Shown piece after piece: positions 1 through 12,591 of a DNA stretch of 64,000 nt. The notes beneath the pieces are model-generated. The model had not been told where the DNA came from. It did not search any database and worked only from the letters and a program-made list of their open reading frames with translations. A program made the position numbers and the translations under genes. Each line of letters opens with the position of its first letter. Within the stretch, counting starts at the first letter, position 1. The DNA lies in assembly GCA_000469685.2 (NCBI GenBank), contig LS997562.1, forward strand, positions 23,014,802-23,078,801, written 5' to 3'. The stretch is from Haemonchus contortus. Its lineage: Eukaryota > Nematoda > Chromadorea > Rhabditida > Trichostrongylidae.

Positions 1-1660
1 ATTACTAAAATAGATTTACCTTTCACGATATGAATAAAGATGTAGGAAACAAGTAGCGTTGGAAGCTCTTAGCTCTACGCCTAACACTTTCCAAGGGTTA
101 TTTTGAAGCACCTACAATGAAGCACCTACAAGAACCCAAATAATCGCACTGAGACATTACACAGACGGCCTTCTATGGGTGGGGTGGTACTGGCTGAGAG
201 ATGGGAGTGTGGGAGGGTGCGCTGCCCCCAGAGAGGCACATGGCCTTGTAGGATCCATTTGAGTTGCTTAGTTTCAGCTTTTTAGAGTGTAGTGGTCGTA
301 AATTGTTTGTTAGCGGATTTTGCACAGTAAGGGCCTAAGGTTCGTTGAGCCCACCCTTCATGGCGACGAGGCGAGTTTTGAGCTTTCAATACACTATTCT
401 TAGACCTTTTTGGGGATGAAGGACAAGAGCTCTTCATCTACTTCTCAGGGATCAACTAGCCTTCCTTTTCAGTACATAATCTGCAAAAGTCCAGGTCTAA
501 GCTTATGCCAAACTGATCGCGGAAACTGCCTTCACTGAGAAGAGACCCTTCCTGTATCAAATTCCATCCTCTCATCTTTGAACCTCGGCATGTCTGTTGT
601 TCTTCCAATCGTTAGTATTTACTTCAGGCAGAAGTAAAAACTAACGATTTGAAGAATAACCTTCCTGTATCATTTCACCATTCCCTAATAATTCATCCTG
701 TGTATTTTCTTCATTTCACTCATGTGTCCCTACCATTGTTTGCCTTACCTTATCCGAAATTTCATGTACTTTGATTTCACTATTGTGAGACTGCTTTGCC
801 ATTTTACTCTTGGTGTGGTGACTTCTTCCCGAAAATCGCGACGCGCTCGCCGCATTCGATCACCCACCATGGAAGGTACTTTGAGTGTCCAATGGAAGGA
901 TGCGGCAGTCGCCCCGGAACCGCTTTGTTTGCCGCGGGAACTCGGGGAGAAGTACCGCCATCCCTTTTTTTCTATGCCAATAACTTATTGTCATCAATAT
1001 AAATTCAATAAAACCATTAGATATTTTGTACGATCATGTGTTAATGGTGATTTTATTCATATAAAATATTTGTATAAATCTTCAATAAGAAATAATACAT
1101 CATGGCAAAAAAAAGATCTATAGAAAAGCCCGTATAGGTAGAACAATCCAATGTGTATAAAAAGTTATGTAATGTCCAGATGTCCAGCTATATTGCCAGT
1201 AAAAGCTGCCTCCATCCGTTTTGGATATACGCCAATAAGTTGTCAGCCCCTTGATCTAGTAATCCTATTGAGGTATCACATACAATGGCTACAAAGCAGG
1301 AATTTTTCAGCAACGCTAACCAGTAATAAACAACAAACACAACAATCAGGTGAATAATAAGTAAATACTATTGATTTCCTAAGTTTGTAAGACAAATGAA
1401 TAGGCAAAAGCTATTTTCAAGTAGAAATCGGTGTACGAAACTGATATGACGTCTATAACCATAGTGATTACTGTACTATCACCAAATGTGGTGTTGACAA
1501 AGGGTCAGAGAAATTCAGAATTCCAAGCGATTGAAGAAGAGAAGCCCGGTTGCTTTGAATAAAAGAAAGAAAAGGGAATGGGCACGGATAGAGCTGACGT
1601 GTAAAGTGCAATGCACCGGATCTAGCAGATTCTCAGGTGTCCTTGACCAGCACCGGTGCT
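1..1660. other. Left-edge non-coding flank
   Basis: I see no supportable gene here. The stretch lies downstream of the LDL-A membrane-protein gene on the minus strand and probably holds its 3' UTR. The open frames around 722-1123 run through a GC-richer patch (about 835-965) that shares a 'ggggagaagt(a/t)cc' core with sequences near 19.9 and 20.3 kb, so they look repeat-derived. Confidence 0.4.
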
Positions 1661-4600
1661 CTAGGAGTACATCGAGCTGATCAGTATATCGTCTTCATCG
1701 GAGTCACCCTGAAATTTCTAAAACCAAACCAAACCCTGAGTAAAAATTTTAGAAAACATCTCTTATTCCAGTGTCAATGACTATTCGTAATACTTGATGT
1801 TTGGCTCGGATTCGGAAACAACAACTGCTCGAATGAAAGAGTTTTTGCATCGCGCCTGGTCAATTTTATACAGAATCAGAAGCGCACACGGCTGCTAACG
1901 ACCGGATACTTTTGTAGGGAAATAGGATGGCGCAATAGGTCCAAGATCTAACCTAAACCAAAGACAACTTATTTATTATCTGATTTGACCTCAAACTAAA
2001 TAACTGGAAAGAAGAGTCTATGGTCAACCCAAAAGTTTCAATGGTCTTTGGGAACGGAATAGCTGTTCTGATTCTGAACATAACGGCTATTTTCTCTCAT
2101 GTTAACGAATTAGTGCGTTCCACTCAAGCCAACTTATTAGTTCAAAGTCATCCAATCTATTAGGTAAAGGTAAACGTGGACAGCAATCAGGCGTCGTATG
2201 CCAATCTATAAACCACTGAATGAATACCTAATGAGCAACCTCATTAGGAAGATTTATGACAGCAATCACGTCATTTCTTCGATTTTTATAGACTTTCTGC
2301 TGCCACGCAGCGAGGCCTTTTCTATCATTCCCTGACGAATTTCCAGAATATTATGATTTATGAGCCCTAACCAATGGGAAACCATTTCCAGACAGCAGTT
2401 CATCCGGTAGAGAGCTTACTGGAATGATACATTCAAGGGAGAAAGAAAGTATTCTACTAGACGCTGGAAACACTGGACCCCAGCATATCTTATGTTAGAA
2501 GGCCTTAAACCACCGCTTTGATCCCCTAACTTAACAGCCAGGTGTTACTGATCCAAACCCCATGGGTTCCTACAGAAATCTTTTCCAATACCATCTATCT
2601 AAAAATAGTATCTGTACCTGTAACAGATTTCCTCGGCGATTACGTGCAAGCACCTTCATCCGAGCTCTCCGTCGTACGACCATTACGACCGCAACCGCTA
2701 GGATGGCAAATATGGCAAAAGTGATCAGCACTTCTCGCGTAGACAACACGATAAATCCGCCTGTAACAACCTCCATGCTGTGTACTTTTTGTGAATGCCG
2801 TATCAAGTAAAGTACTGTACGTCTACTTGCGAACAGATCATATTTACATTGTAGTTTATAGTACAACACCCAAAAGGGATATTCAGAAGATTTGGGTTTT
2901 GAAAAGAGGAAAGCATTAGTTTTAAAAAGTAATTACAGCGAAGAAGTAAAACATGACCTGAAGTCAGTAGCTCGTAGTAGTACTTTCCAAAATAATATGG
3001 TTCCATAAGTCTGATACTACTTTTCGAACAAACAAACAAATAAACAAGTAACTCTGCATTTTCCACATCCGGAATACAAATTTTTCCAAATTGATACGAC
3101 TTTTTCAAGCCGAAGCTAGAAAATTGCTCAAGAGGATATTTATTAAAAAATCGAAGCCAAGTTAAACCCATAGCAATGAAAGCGGATAACAGCTAAACTT
3201 GACCGGCGCCTTCCTGTTCCGGTGTTGAGGATCGCGTGATTTCTCCCCGTAACATTTCTAGCCCCCTGTTATCGATGAAATTGATGTAGCTTCTCATCAT
3301 GGACTTTCCCCTGCCACAAAAAGGTGCATTTGAAAGACAAGTGTGCTGGCGTCTCGGATGACGCGCGTTCGCGAGAACTGAGAGAAGTGCTAGCTTAGAA
3401 GGTGAGATTATGTTGAGGATTCTGCACTCTAAGTAAAGAGTATGAATAAAGAATAAAGATGGCGCACTGCCTAGAGGTGCGAGCAGATTGCCGTTATTGT
3501 TTTCTTATTCAGGTCTATTTCAGTCCACCTAGGTTTGATAAAGCTCTGTGATGCTAGAGTACGGTAGGATATCATAGCTGGTTCATTGGAGAAATCTGAG
3601 CAAGAAACTTACTTTCGACAGCCATAGCCGTCGTGGTAGTCGTGGTCGTGGTAGATGTCTGCGTGTCACCTCCTCCAACGTGTTTATTGAATCCGCCATT
3701 GTTCTGCCTACAAAACCTTCTCAGAATCGTTAGAATCAGGAAAATCTTGTGAAAAAACCCTTAGTGGAAGGGTTTAATAGAAGGAGTCCATGGCATTCAT
3801 GCCACATCATATTTTTCGTTTAGATTAAACAAGAACTCTTGCTCTGCACTCCTTCACTGGATGGCAATTCTCGGAGAGTTCTTTCGCTGGAGCGTCTAGT
3901 TTGCCTTTTCCGTTTTTCCTAATCCCTGAGGGCAGCAAACGAGTGCAGAGTGATTTCAATTTCGAGTTTATGTCGGTTTTTGATACGATTTTCTTATCAA
4001 TAGCAGACTAGCAGCATACGAAAGACTGGAAAATTCGAATCCAGGGGCAGACAATGAGTGACAGATTTTAGTCTAGTCGGACAATCCCTATACTTGATCA
4101 CACATTCACAAATTATGACCCCTTATGCCTCTTATACTTATCCTAAATTCAAAAAAGCTTCAAATGAGTAATAAAGGAGAAATAAAGGATAAAATCGTTT
4201 GGCGTTGATCAGTCGCGCCTGAGGGATGCGCCACTGCATTCGACTTCTATTCAGAATCGTAGTGGTGGCTTGAAGGCGAGTGTGGCCTATACAATGGCCT
4301 GCAGATGTACAAGTCAATACTTCTATCCTCCCAGACGAGTCTGGTACCAATTAACCGACCCCGGAGGGATGGAGGGCTTGGTTGGTCTGAGCGGATATCA
4401 TTCCGGGATTCGACCCGTGACCATGCGTGGCTGAAGTGCGCCATTTGCCACTACACTACCTCCGCCCCAAATAAGTACTACAGTAATACAGTGACATATG
4501 CTGAATAAGAAACTACTTGAAGTTATGTAGATAGACCACCCTCTGATCCATGCCCATCCTTTGGGCGAGTCATTTATAACCGTCCGGGGACAGGAACGGC

Positions 4601-7600
4601 TATATCATCTGCTTGGTCGTGCTTGAGATTTCCTTCCCCTCGAAAAAAAGCAAAGATATCACAGATATCTCCCATGTCGATTACTCAGAAACGACTTCCA
4701 GGTGAAACTGCATTTTTGCTGCGCTGACACTACCACCATCATAGATATGGAATCAGTATTATCACCAATTCGACACACTGAAGAGCCAAAAGCATTTCAA
4801 AATAATCAGATGACAAGGTATTTAAGATGTCTTAATGATCATAAAGAAAATCAACTAGTGATTGGATGTTTTTTGAGCCAAAAAAGGAACCTGATCAGTT
4901 ATTCCAACGGAAAATCTGCCCCAAAATCAACGAAGGCATCGAGTTGAGGGTTTCTACCGTACCTTGATTCGAGAGCGTCGAGGACCTTTGAAAGCTCCTC
5001 ATAATCGTAGTTTTCTTCGTGGGACATATGAGAAGAAATCGATAGAAAGTCACTGGAGCAAACACGAACAGAGCTGGTGAAGGTGTGATGAACTGATAAG
5101 CCATCAGCCATTAAATTCTTATGTTGGAACACTTTTCAGAGCAATCCCTCACGTATACTCACAACTGGTGTTAGAAAATTGGAAGTTTTGGCTGAACTAG
5201 GCTTTTTTCATTGGAATGAATATCAGAAAAAAACTCAATGATACTGGAAATATCATTCCATGCTATTTCCAGATAAGGGTATGGCATTGGCAGGAAGAGG
5301 GCGCAGTGCACTTCTTCAGTTCATAAGATTAAGTATCACTTAAACGATCAGGCTCTTTCCCATGAAGTCGGCTTATAAGTACTAATAGAGGGTAAACATT
5401 TTTGACGGTGAAAATTTGAAGTGATCAGGTATTCGCTCAATTCTGTGCATGAGAAGGAACCCCTGACGTTGGTCAGTACACTTTTAAAGCTGTCAACTTT
5501 TTTTCCAGCGTTGAAGAGCTTAACGACGCAACCCATCGTTCAAATTAATTGATTTTACCGAATGACTTTACCAGTTAGTTAGGCAGAAGAAAGGGCGTTT
5601 AGACGGGATCCCGATCAGCAGAAGGGAGGGCGTTTAGACGGGATCCCGATCATGACTGAATAGGGAGCGCCTCCCAGCAATGACCTATTACGGTCTGGTA
5701 TTCGATATGTACAATTTAGAAAGACTCTACTTGATAACTTGCCGCTTTTCACATCGATAAAACTCGCCATACTACATTTTGGGATCATTTCGCTCTTTTA
5801 CAGAAGAAAAGTAACCGGCTCAGGGAAGGGTGGGAAAAGGAGAGCAGGTAAAGCTAGGTAGTGTAGTGGTGAATAGAAGAGGATAGAGGGATTCTGTCCG
5901 ATCCAATTATGTGGAGAGAACCCTGAAGAGTTTCATACATATGTATAGGGTTCTTTCTAGGATTTCCTCTCGAAATCAGGAACACAGTAATAGCTTTCCC
6001 TACTCAGTTGATTGAATTGTAGAGGACCACACACATTTCCGTGCATTAGGTAAACCGACATCGAGCATAAGGTGCTCTTTAGTGGAATCTACACGACAGT
6101 TGGTCTTTTCAATTTCATGCACTTCGCTTCAATTTCTTCTGGGCTTTCTTGGGAGATTACTTCAGTTCTTTCTGTCCAGGCCGTGACTGCAATTAATGAT
6201 GCTTTTTCATGACTATCAGAGAAATCCGAAGAGCCTATCCATTAGAGGCGCTCGTAAAATGTAATGGAAAATCCGATCTAGACTAAAGAAAACTTTGCGG
6301 CAATACCTCCACTGATCGCAGTTCCACTCATCTGATCCATCCGAGCATTGTGCTATACCGTCACAGGCGTCGTATCGTGCTATACACTCCCCATTACGAC
6401 ACGGAAATTGCCATTCACCTTGAAAAACAATATTACGATTACTTGATAGACCTTAGATAATGTTGCTGGACTCGAATAATCCCATTCACAAACCCGGCTT
6501 ACTCTTCTCCCCTCAAAAGAGGAGAACTGGGCTATAGTCAATACATTCCCCCCTTCATTGATTATAAAGCTCGGCCTTGGATCTCACACCAACCTTTTCA
6601 CCTACTATAGGCTTGGGAAGAAAACAAACCGTTTGAAAGTAAAACATCGAAAAGAACTTTCATTTCAAAAAAAAAATGGCGAATTGCTTACCTGGACATT
6701 GATTTACAAGATCTTTTCGCCGAGCATCGTCAAGGTTTGACCGCATGCCCATGGAGCTTTCGAGCTGAATGAAAAAAAACGATGAGAAATTACTTTTCAA
6801 AAATAGAACGAGAAAGCACAAGGGAGAGAGGAATGAAAAGTGAGAGGCCTCATTCCTGTACACTGTCCCCAGGCATTGCCTTTTACAAGATGTGGATACT
6901 ATTGTGAAAGTGTAGAATAGTTCACGAAAATCTATAAAATATCTTTAGCATAGTGACGTATAACAAAAACACGCGCCCGAATCCCCTCGGATAGATTCAT
7001 AAGGAATTTTCTCCGAAAAGGGATTGCTTTCAATGGCGGTAGCGACTCTTACCGATGAGTCCAATAACTGCTCTAACATTACTCACTTTTCGTTGGGAAG
7101 GGAGGCGGTCGATTATTTACGATCAACCGGAGATACAGTAACTGAAGAGCTATCCGGGAGACGGGCGTTAGGAGCGATTTTGAGTAATCGATTTGCCGCA
7201 CGCGGCTGTCGCGAACCACTCATTCGCCGTTATTACAGCTCTAGCGTTCTTCATACAGCTCAGTCGATATGCGATCATTATTTTATGCATAATTCTACTA
7301 TTAGTTCTTTTGTACTTGTATTTCTTACCTACTGCTGCATCTTGCTACATTCCTTCGCGCGCGATGCCCCCTCACCGCGACGCGACCATTTCGTTCTTAA
7401 TGCACCACACACGAGCTATCCAGAGCTGATGAGATACTACAAAGTGTCCCAATCCTACACTACACCTTCTGTGGCGACTTTTGCATGGGAGTTGAGTCTA
7501 CTCATTAAGGCAGCTCCTTTATCGCTTGGTTGAATATTGAGCCGAAAAGCGTCACTGATTCTGCTACCCCACAAAATATGACATCATCAGCGACTTCCAT

Positions 7601-10600
7601 GAATCATTCTGGGGGTTCTTCTTGCATAAATATGTAGATTTCTAAAAGTATGCAGACAGAGCCTACGATTTTGGTGAAACTACGAAAGTTCCCAGAAGCA
7701 AGGGCGATCTGAATCTGAAGGTGCTCGACCCCCACAGCTACCTTTTTGCTGAGTTGCATACGGTTTCTAACGGGGGTTCGGACATAAAAACCGATGAAAG
7801 GCTGTCTGAAGCCATTTACTCTAAATGGAAAGAAAGGTTCCCATTTAGCATGAAAATTAGAACTGTCGTCGATTCATCACTGCCGAATCTCATTCAGGGG
7901 ATTTCTCCTGAATAAGAATGGCACGCTCTATCTCATTGTAGCGTAGCAATTGAAATTCTTCAGTGAGAACGATGAGGAATTCGAAGGTAAACAACAAGGT
8001 ACATAGCCTAAGCATGTAAATATCAGGGCTGGTAGAAGGTGTATGCGCTTAGAAAGATGAACTCTTTGCCATAAATCAATTCTGCGTTTTTAGGGTGCGC
8101 CCCAGGCTCAACTTCCATTCCAATCCGTAGTGAGCGTGTTGGAATGTGAATTTGGGGAGACGGGCATTAGGAACGATTTTGGGTCGTCGATTCGCCGCAC
8201 GCGGCTGTCACGGACCACTCATTCGCTGTTATTACAGCTCTCGTGTTCTTCATACAGCTCAATCGATATGCGATCATTATTTTATGCATAATTCTACTAT
8301 TAGTACATTTGTTCTTGTATTTCTTACCTACTGCTGCATCCTGCTACATTCCTTCGCGCGCGACGCCCCTCTCACCGCGACGCGACAATTTCGTTCCTAC
8401 TGCACCACACCCGTGAATTTAGCCTATACATTGTCTTGCGTTGGCCAGCCGATGTACAAGGTAGTGGCCACTAATCAACTCAGACGAGTATGGTACCAAT
8501 AAATGTGGTAATAGATCTCGGGGTTTGGATGGTTGGTTGGCATGGGCTAGTATCGCTCCTGGATTTGAAGCATGATCATGAGTATGGGCTAGCGCTCACT
8601 TCCTATAACTTCAACGCTGCCCCCATACTGCAATATACATCTTTACAAAATGAACTAGCAATTGGTATAGCTCTAAAAATATTATTCATGAGCACGGAGA
8701 CGAATTTGAAGGCTTGAATCACCAAGGCCAATTGTAAGGAGCAAATCGTGCTAGGAATAGTTGACATTGATGACCTATTGTGTCCAGACAAAGCTCATTT
8801 CTAAGCCGCCTTCTTCCAGAAATCAAAGCCTAATCGCAAATTGGCCCAACTCTACTTTTTTTGAACAACCTCATTCGCTTCGGTTTCCTCCCTACCCAGA
8901 ACCTCCACTTTCAATTAAGCGTGAAATTGTGATTACTATAAAAAGCCTTCTCAAATATGCCGAGGAGAAATTGCCCACCAGGCGGTTCGGATAAGCGAAT
9001 AGGCTTTGTCGAATGCAGTTGCTTGACGAGAAAGCAGGCTGGACAGATTTTGATATCTAGCGATAATAAGCACTCTTTAGGGACTGCAGCAACTAGTTGT
9101 CCTCGAAACAGCCTCATTTTCGGTAATGAAAGACGTTAAATTAGTAAGTGGATGGTAGAAATTGATGACAACCAATAAATACTGATACAGAGACCTGCAC
9201 AACAAAGAGGAACTCACTAGATTAATTGCACAGATGATAACAAATGAAAAACAATGATAACGACTGATAACGACTGATAAAAAGATGGAATGAGCGATCA
9301 CTACATATGACCAAGTATCACGTACATATATATGGTAGGAAGTGATACCAAGTGACAAGGAATGATGAGAGGGAGTATGACAAAATCCATTTCACAACTT
9401 TTATTCCAGATATGAACTCTGCGGAATGAACCCTATCGGTGAGGAAGTAAGTTGATGAAACGTCTTTCTCGATATCAATCAACAGTTTCTATTTGACGGC
9501 AACATCAACATTTAGCAACTAGCAGTAAGAAAAGCCTGATTTAGTCCCGTTGAGGCAAAAAGGAAATTACTATCCTACGGCGAGTATAGCCCTATGTCGA
9601 CCGTTCGCTAAGAAATTAATTAGTCAGTAATGTTCTTTATTTTCATTGAAAGGATTAAGGAATTCGGTCGTGTTGTCATGTGCTTGGCCAGCTGTGGAAA
9701 TACATACTACCCCAGATGTTGACCGGAATATGGAATAAACAATGGGAGAAGGCAGCAAAGATGTCAGTGCTAGCAGTGGAATGTGATGTTCCACGGCTAG
9801 GCCAATTCATCAAAGCCCACCAAGTAGTGCACGCCACATTTTGCACCAAATCGAACGGGTACCAAGGGGCTATAATTTACATATGGTGAAGAGGTAAGAG
9901 TGCCTAAAGAAAAACAGTTTTCGGCTCTTTCAGACTTCAAAGAATAGAGCTGGAAACCAAGTTCCACCTATGTTTCAAGGAAAACGTCATCTCCCTGAGC
10001 CTAACCACAGCTAGGAAAGCCTGTCTTTTTGGCAGATTCGGGTCTGTTTCTTTACTTTTTTTTATCACTAACCACTTAACAGCTAGTACTGTCTAATTGT
10101 AATCAGTAAATACTACCCTCATATTAATAGGCGCCTGCCCTCGATTTTCTATTTATCATGTCTGTGGCATCAGGAAAAGTAGAGTTGAACATTACTCGAA
10201 ATGACCAGGCATTTTTGTTTACATGATGTTTTTCGCCCGAATGTTGTCCCAACATAGTTGAGTGATTGGCAAAATCACGATCTCAGACTGCAGACAAACC
10301 CCTATTTGGACTTCCACGACACCGTAACCCCCACTCGGAAAATTTTCTCATTGTTCCAGCTCTTCACATGATGAATCCATCGACTATCGAAGTTGAATCC
10401 ACGATGTAAGCATAGCTCAACTACTCAGAGAGCCCAGAGGTTCAGTGTAAAAGGCTTGAAATGCTATGATTATGGTAATGGCCCAAATATGTGACGCACC
10501 CTCGGCTTATTTTGGATTAAATTACATGGGTGCTACATTACACGTTACTCCCATAATCCATGCCATTACTTTTAATGGGGCTGTTCCATTTTTCTATAAT

Positions 10601-12591
10601 ACTACGGATACTATAATAAAAAATCTCATCTGATCTGGTTGACCCCACAGACCACTCAAACTACCATCGAGACCACTCAAATTTTAAATTCCACTGCAAC
10701 AAATACAGCTACGGTAACGGCAAAGAATGCATTTTCTGTTAGGAGGCAAAACTCAAAAACGAGCATTTATACTCCTGCTACCGATCGCGATAGCAGTTTT
10801 CAAAGATGCGGTATTGATCGAATCGCAACAATGAATTTTTTCCCGCGTTTCACCGCCTTGGGACACTCATGAGTACAACGTTGGACCGCAACAGGAGACG
10901 TGAAGGTCGTACTCATTTGAGCAAAGGAGATGTATCATACAACGGGTTTAGCATGCATTGAGTTATCTGTAAGAGACAGCTCGTTCTTCTTCCTCAGGTT
11001 ACGAGTGGGCTGTTAAAAGGGCAAAAAGCGTTGCAATGAATAAATATTTGATGAATGTTGAGGGATCTCTTGCACTTTAGCACCCAGAAACTCTCTTTCT
11101 TCACCACTGCTTTCGAAGCTTTTTTGGACAAATAGGAGGAACAGGACCCTCACGTATCTGAAAAAAAAACTCCAGAAAGCCATGAGAATGGAGCCTTCAT
11201 CCAAAAGATGTCATCTAAACTCATATCGTACGTACGAAAAGGATAGAGAGATCACAGCAGGTGAAATTTGTAAAATTCATTAAATTTTATACTAAAGAGT
11301 GGGGATCTAATTTATATGGATTTTCTACTCCGTCCCCCGATTCTTTTGTTTGTCGGATGACGGCGTATTATACGTTCCTTACTTTTTTGTTCCAAACAAA
11401 TTTGAGAAACACTACAAGAGCACTTGTTTTTGACTTGATGTTTTGTTAACTGCTGGTTTAACGCCGCAGTACGCGAAGCGAAAGTCACACAAGGTTGGCG
11501 ATTTATGGACAAAACTTCAGTCTCGGACGGGACTCGAATCCGTACTTGTCCTTTCCGGGGACCGCGCTCTTATCCCTTACACTACCGAGACCCCGCTTGC
11601 CCTCGCCTTTGCAAGGTTTGCAAAACGAAGTGAATTTGGCAGTTATATGTTTTTCTCTTTGGAGCAGCCCGATTTGAATGATTCGATTAAAAAAATACGG
11701 TCCATGCAGGATCCATACTATTCGACTTCTATTAATATTTTAGAAATACAAATAGATTGACGGCTGATTGAATCACGTTTGTTGTTACGAAGAGATCCGA
11801 ATAGCTCACTAGGGAAACCAGGGAAAGTGGTCGAGGGAACGTCCCTCGTTACATGGTCAGGAAGTGTCAAAAAATATAATAGATATTCTGCTTTTTTTGG
11901 ATCCAAATTAGAACTACGTTAGGTACCATTTGCCAAGAAATCTTCTACTCACCGAGCCGAAGCCTTTTCAAAAAATTAATTTATCGCATGTGTCTTATAG
12001 ATGTAGATATGTTTTTCACATCCACACGAGCCCCTTGTTTCCCAGGGGTGGCCAAAAGGAAAACAATTCGTTCAAGAAGCAACAAAAACAGGGGTCTAGA
12101 GTGGTTGGACCACCTCAAGGTAAAGGCGATATAGCCATTCAAATGCCTCAAAGATTTCGAAGAAACTCTGATGCGTGGCCCATGAATGGAAAATCCATCC
12201 AATTGCTTTTTTAGCTTCCACTGGCAGTTGGGAGATGGGATTTTGACTGCTTTGTTCATCTGCCCTTCGAGGCAGAGACGCCTCGAGAAATCAGCTGATT
12301 GCATCGCGGGTGGCATTGAATGGCTTGCAATACCCACCATTTTGAAAACAAAGAAAACCACTTCTATGTGTACTTGTAAATGGGACTTCAATACAAATAT
12401 TTTTTTGCAAGGAAATTGATTGGTATCCTACCAAAAAAAACGGAAAAAAAAATTTCCTCTGATGGTGAGAAGTAATTGGCTGTAAATAGTAATGGAAAGA
12501 CATAGCAATCAATGGAACCGACCTGTGCAGTAAGTTGTTCAATTAAATAGAAAAGAATGCTCCATATAACGGCCACCATTTGCGTTTCCAT
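1661..12591 (-). CDS. Single-pass membrane protein with one LDL-receptor class A domain
   Basis: Exons in transcript order: 12523-12591 (tentative), 6692-6764, 6307-6418, 4963-5052, 3613-3707, 2618-2760, 1661-1708 (stop TAG). The last six join with matching phases at every junction and keep one open frame. With the first exon the product is 209 aa: signal-like segment (1-22), LDL-A domain (46-81) with six Cys and the calcium-cage end [10 protein letters not shown], an acidic stretch, a Gly/Thr-rich stalk with a run of eight Thr, a transmembrane helix (about 157-175), a basic RRRARMK stop-transfer, and a short acidic tail [19 protein letters not shown] modules bind calcium and protein ligands. 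CUB/LDL-A receptors (MIG-13, LEV-10, Neto) also place LDL-A close to the membrane, but I saw no CUB exon here. The first exon is the weakest part: it is 5.8 kb away with donor GTCGGT, supported only by phase 0 and hydrophobicity. No named orthologue recognised. Confidence 0.68.
4201..4474 (-). repeat. tRNA-derived SINE-like repeat, copy A
   Basis: Read on the minus strand, it starts with a tRNA-like head (A-box-like TGTAGTGGCAAATGG, B-box-like GGGTCGAATCCCGG). A body follows with the family blocks 'ggtaccagactcgtctgggagg', 'cattgtataggcc' and 'gattctgaatagaagtc', ending near 'tgatcaacgcc'. It lies in an intron of the LDL-A gene. Confidence 0.8.
5593..5652. repeat. Two-copy 25-nt tandem repeat, period 35
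   Basis: The 25-nt block GGGCGTTTAGACGGGATCCCGATCA occurs exactly at 5593-5617 and 5628-5652, separated by 10 nt. The core GGGATCCC is palindromic. It lies in an intron of the LDL-A gene; function unknown. Confidence 0.85.
7156..7410 (+). repeat. Dispersed ~255-bp repeat, copy 1
   Basis: It begins GGGAGACGGGCGTTAGG and ends near TGCACCACAC. It matches 8154-8410 almost base for base, and a more diverged inverted copy lies near 46.08-46.30 kb. The open frames inside show shared nucleotide repeats and not a conserved gene. Internal landmarks are GCCGCACGCGGC and TTCGCGCGCGA. Confidence 0.8.
8154..8410 (+). repeat. Dispersed ~255-bp repeat, copy 2
   Basis: Direct repeat of 7156-7410, with about 1 kb from start to start. 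It is followed at once by a SINE-like fragment (8415-8610), which suggests nested or adjacent insertion. Confidence 0.8.
8415..8610 (-). repeat. tRNA-derived SINE-like repeat, truncated copy H
   Basis: The family blocks 'cctatacattgtcttgcg', 'cagacgagtatggtaccaat' and 'ggcatgggctagtatcg' are present in minus orientation. The tRNA-like head is badly decayed (no intact B box), so this is a 5'-degraded or old copy. Confidence 0.65.
11520..11591 (-). tRNA. tRNA-like sequence, probable pseudogene
   Basis: On the minus strand a 72-nt segment folds as a cloverleaf. The acceptor stem GTCTCGG/CCGAGAC is perfect over 7 bp. A D-arm GTGT/GCGC pairs with wobbles, a four-pair anticodon stem GTCC/GGAC encloses the 7-nt loop CCGGAAA, and a T-arm is closed by four of five pairs around TTCGAGT. 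The A box TAGTGTAAGGG matches consensus and the B box GATTCGAGTCC has one mismatch. Base 33 is C where T is nearly universal, and the anticodon stem is short. The anticodon would read GGA (Ser), but no long variable arm is present, as a eukaryotic tRNA-Ser should have. I therefore call it a tRNA-like or SINE-source pseudogene. Confidence 0.5.

Noticed and set aside
722..1123. 133-codon ORF near the left edge
   Set aside because: It crosses a repeat-like GC patch into AT-rich sequence with a clear change in composition; no family features.
7024..8502. ORFs of 169 and 118 codons that look alike
   Set aside because: Their similarity comes from the duplicated 255-bp repeat, also present inverted at 46.1 kb; not a gene family.
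11443..11760. 105-codon ORF
   Set aside because: It runs straight through the tRNA-like sequence on the other strand.
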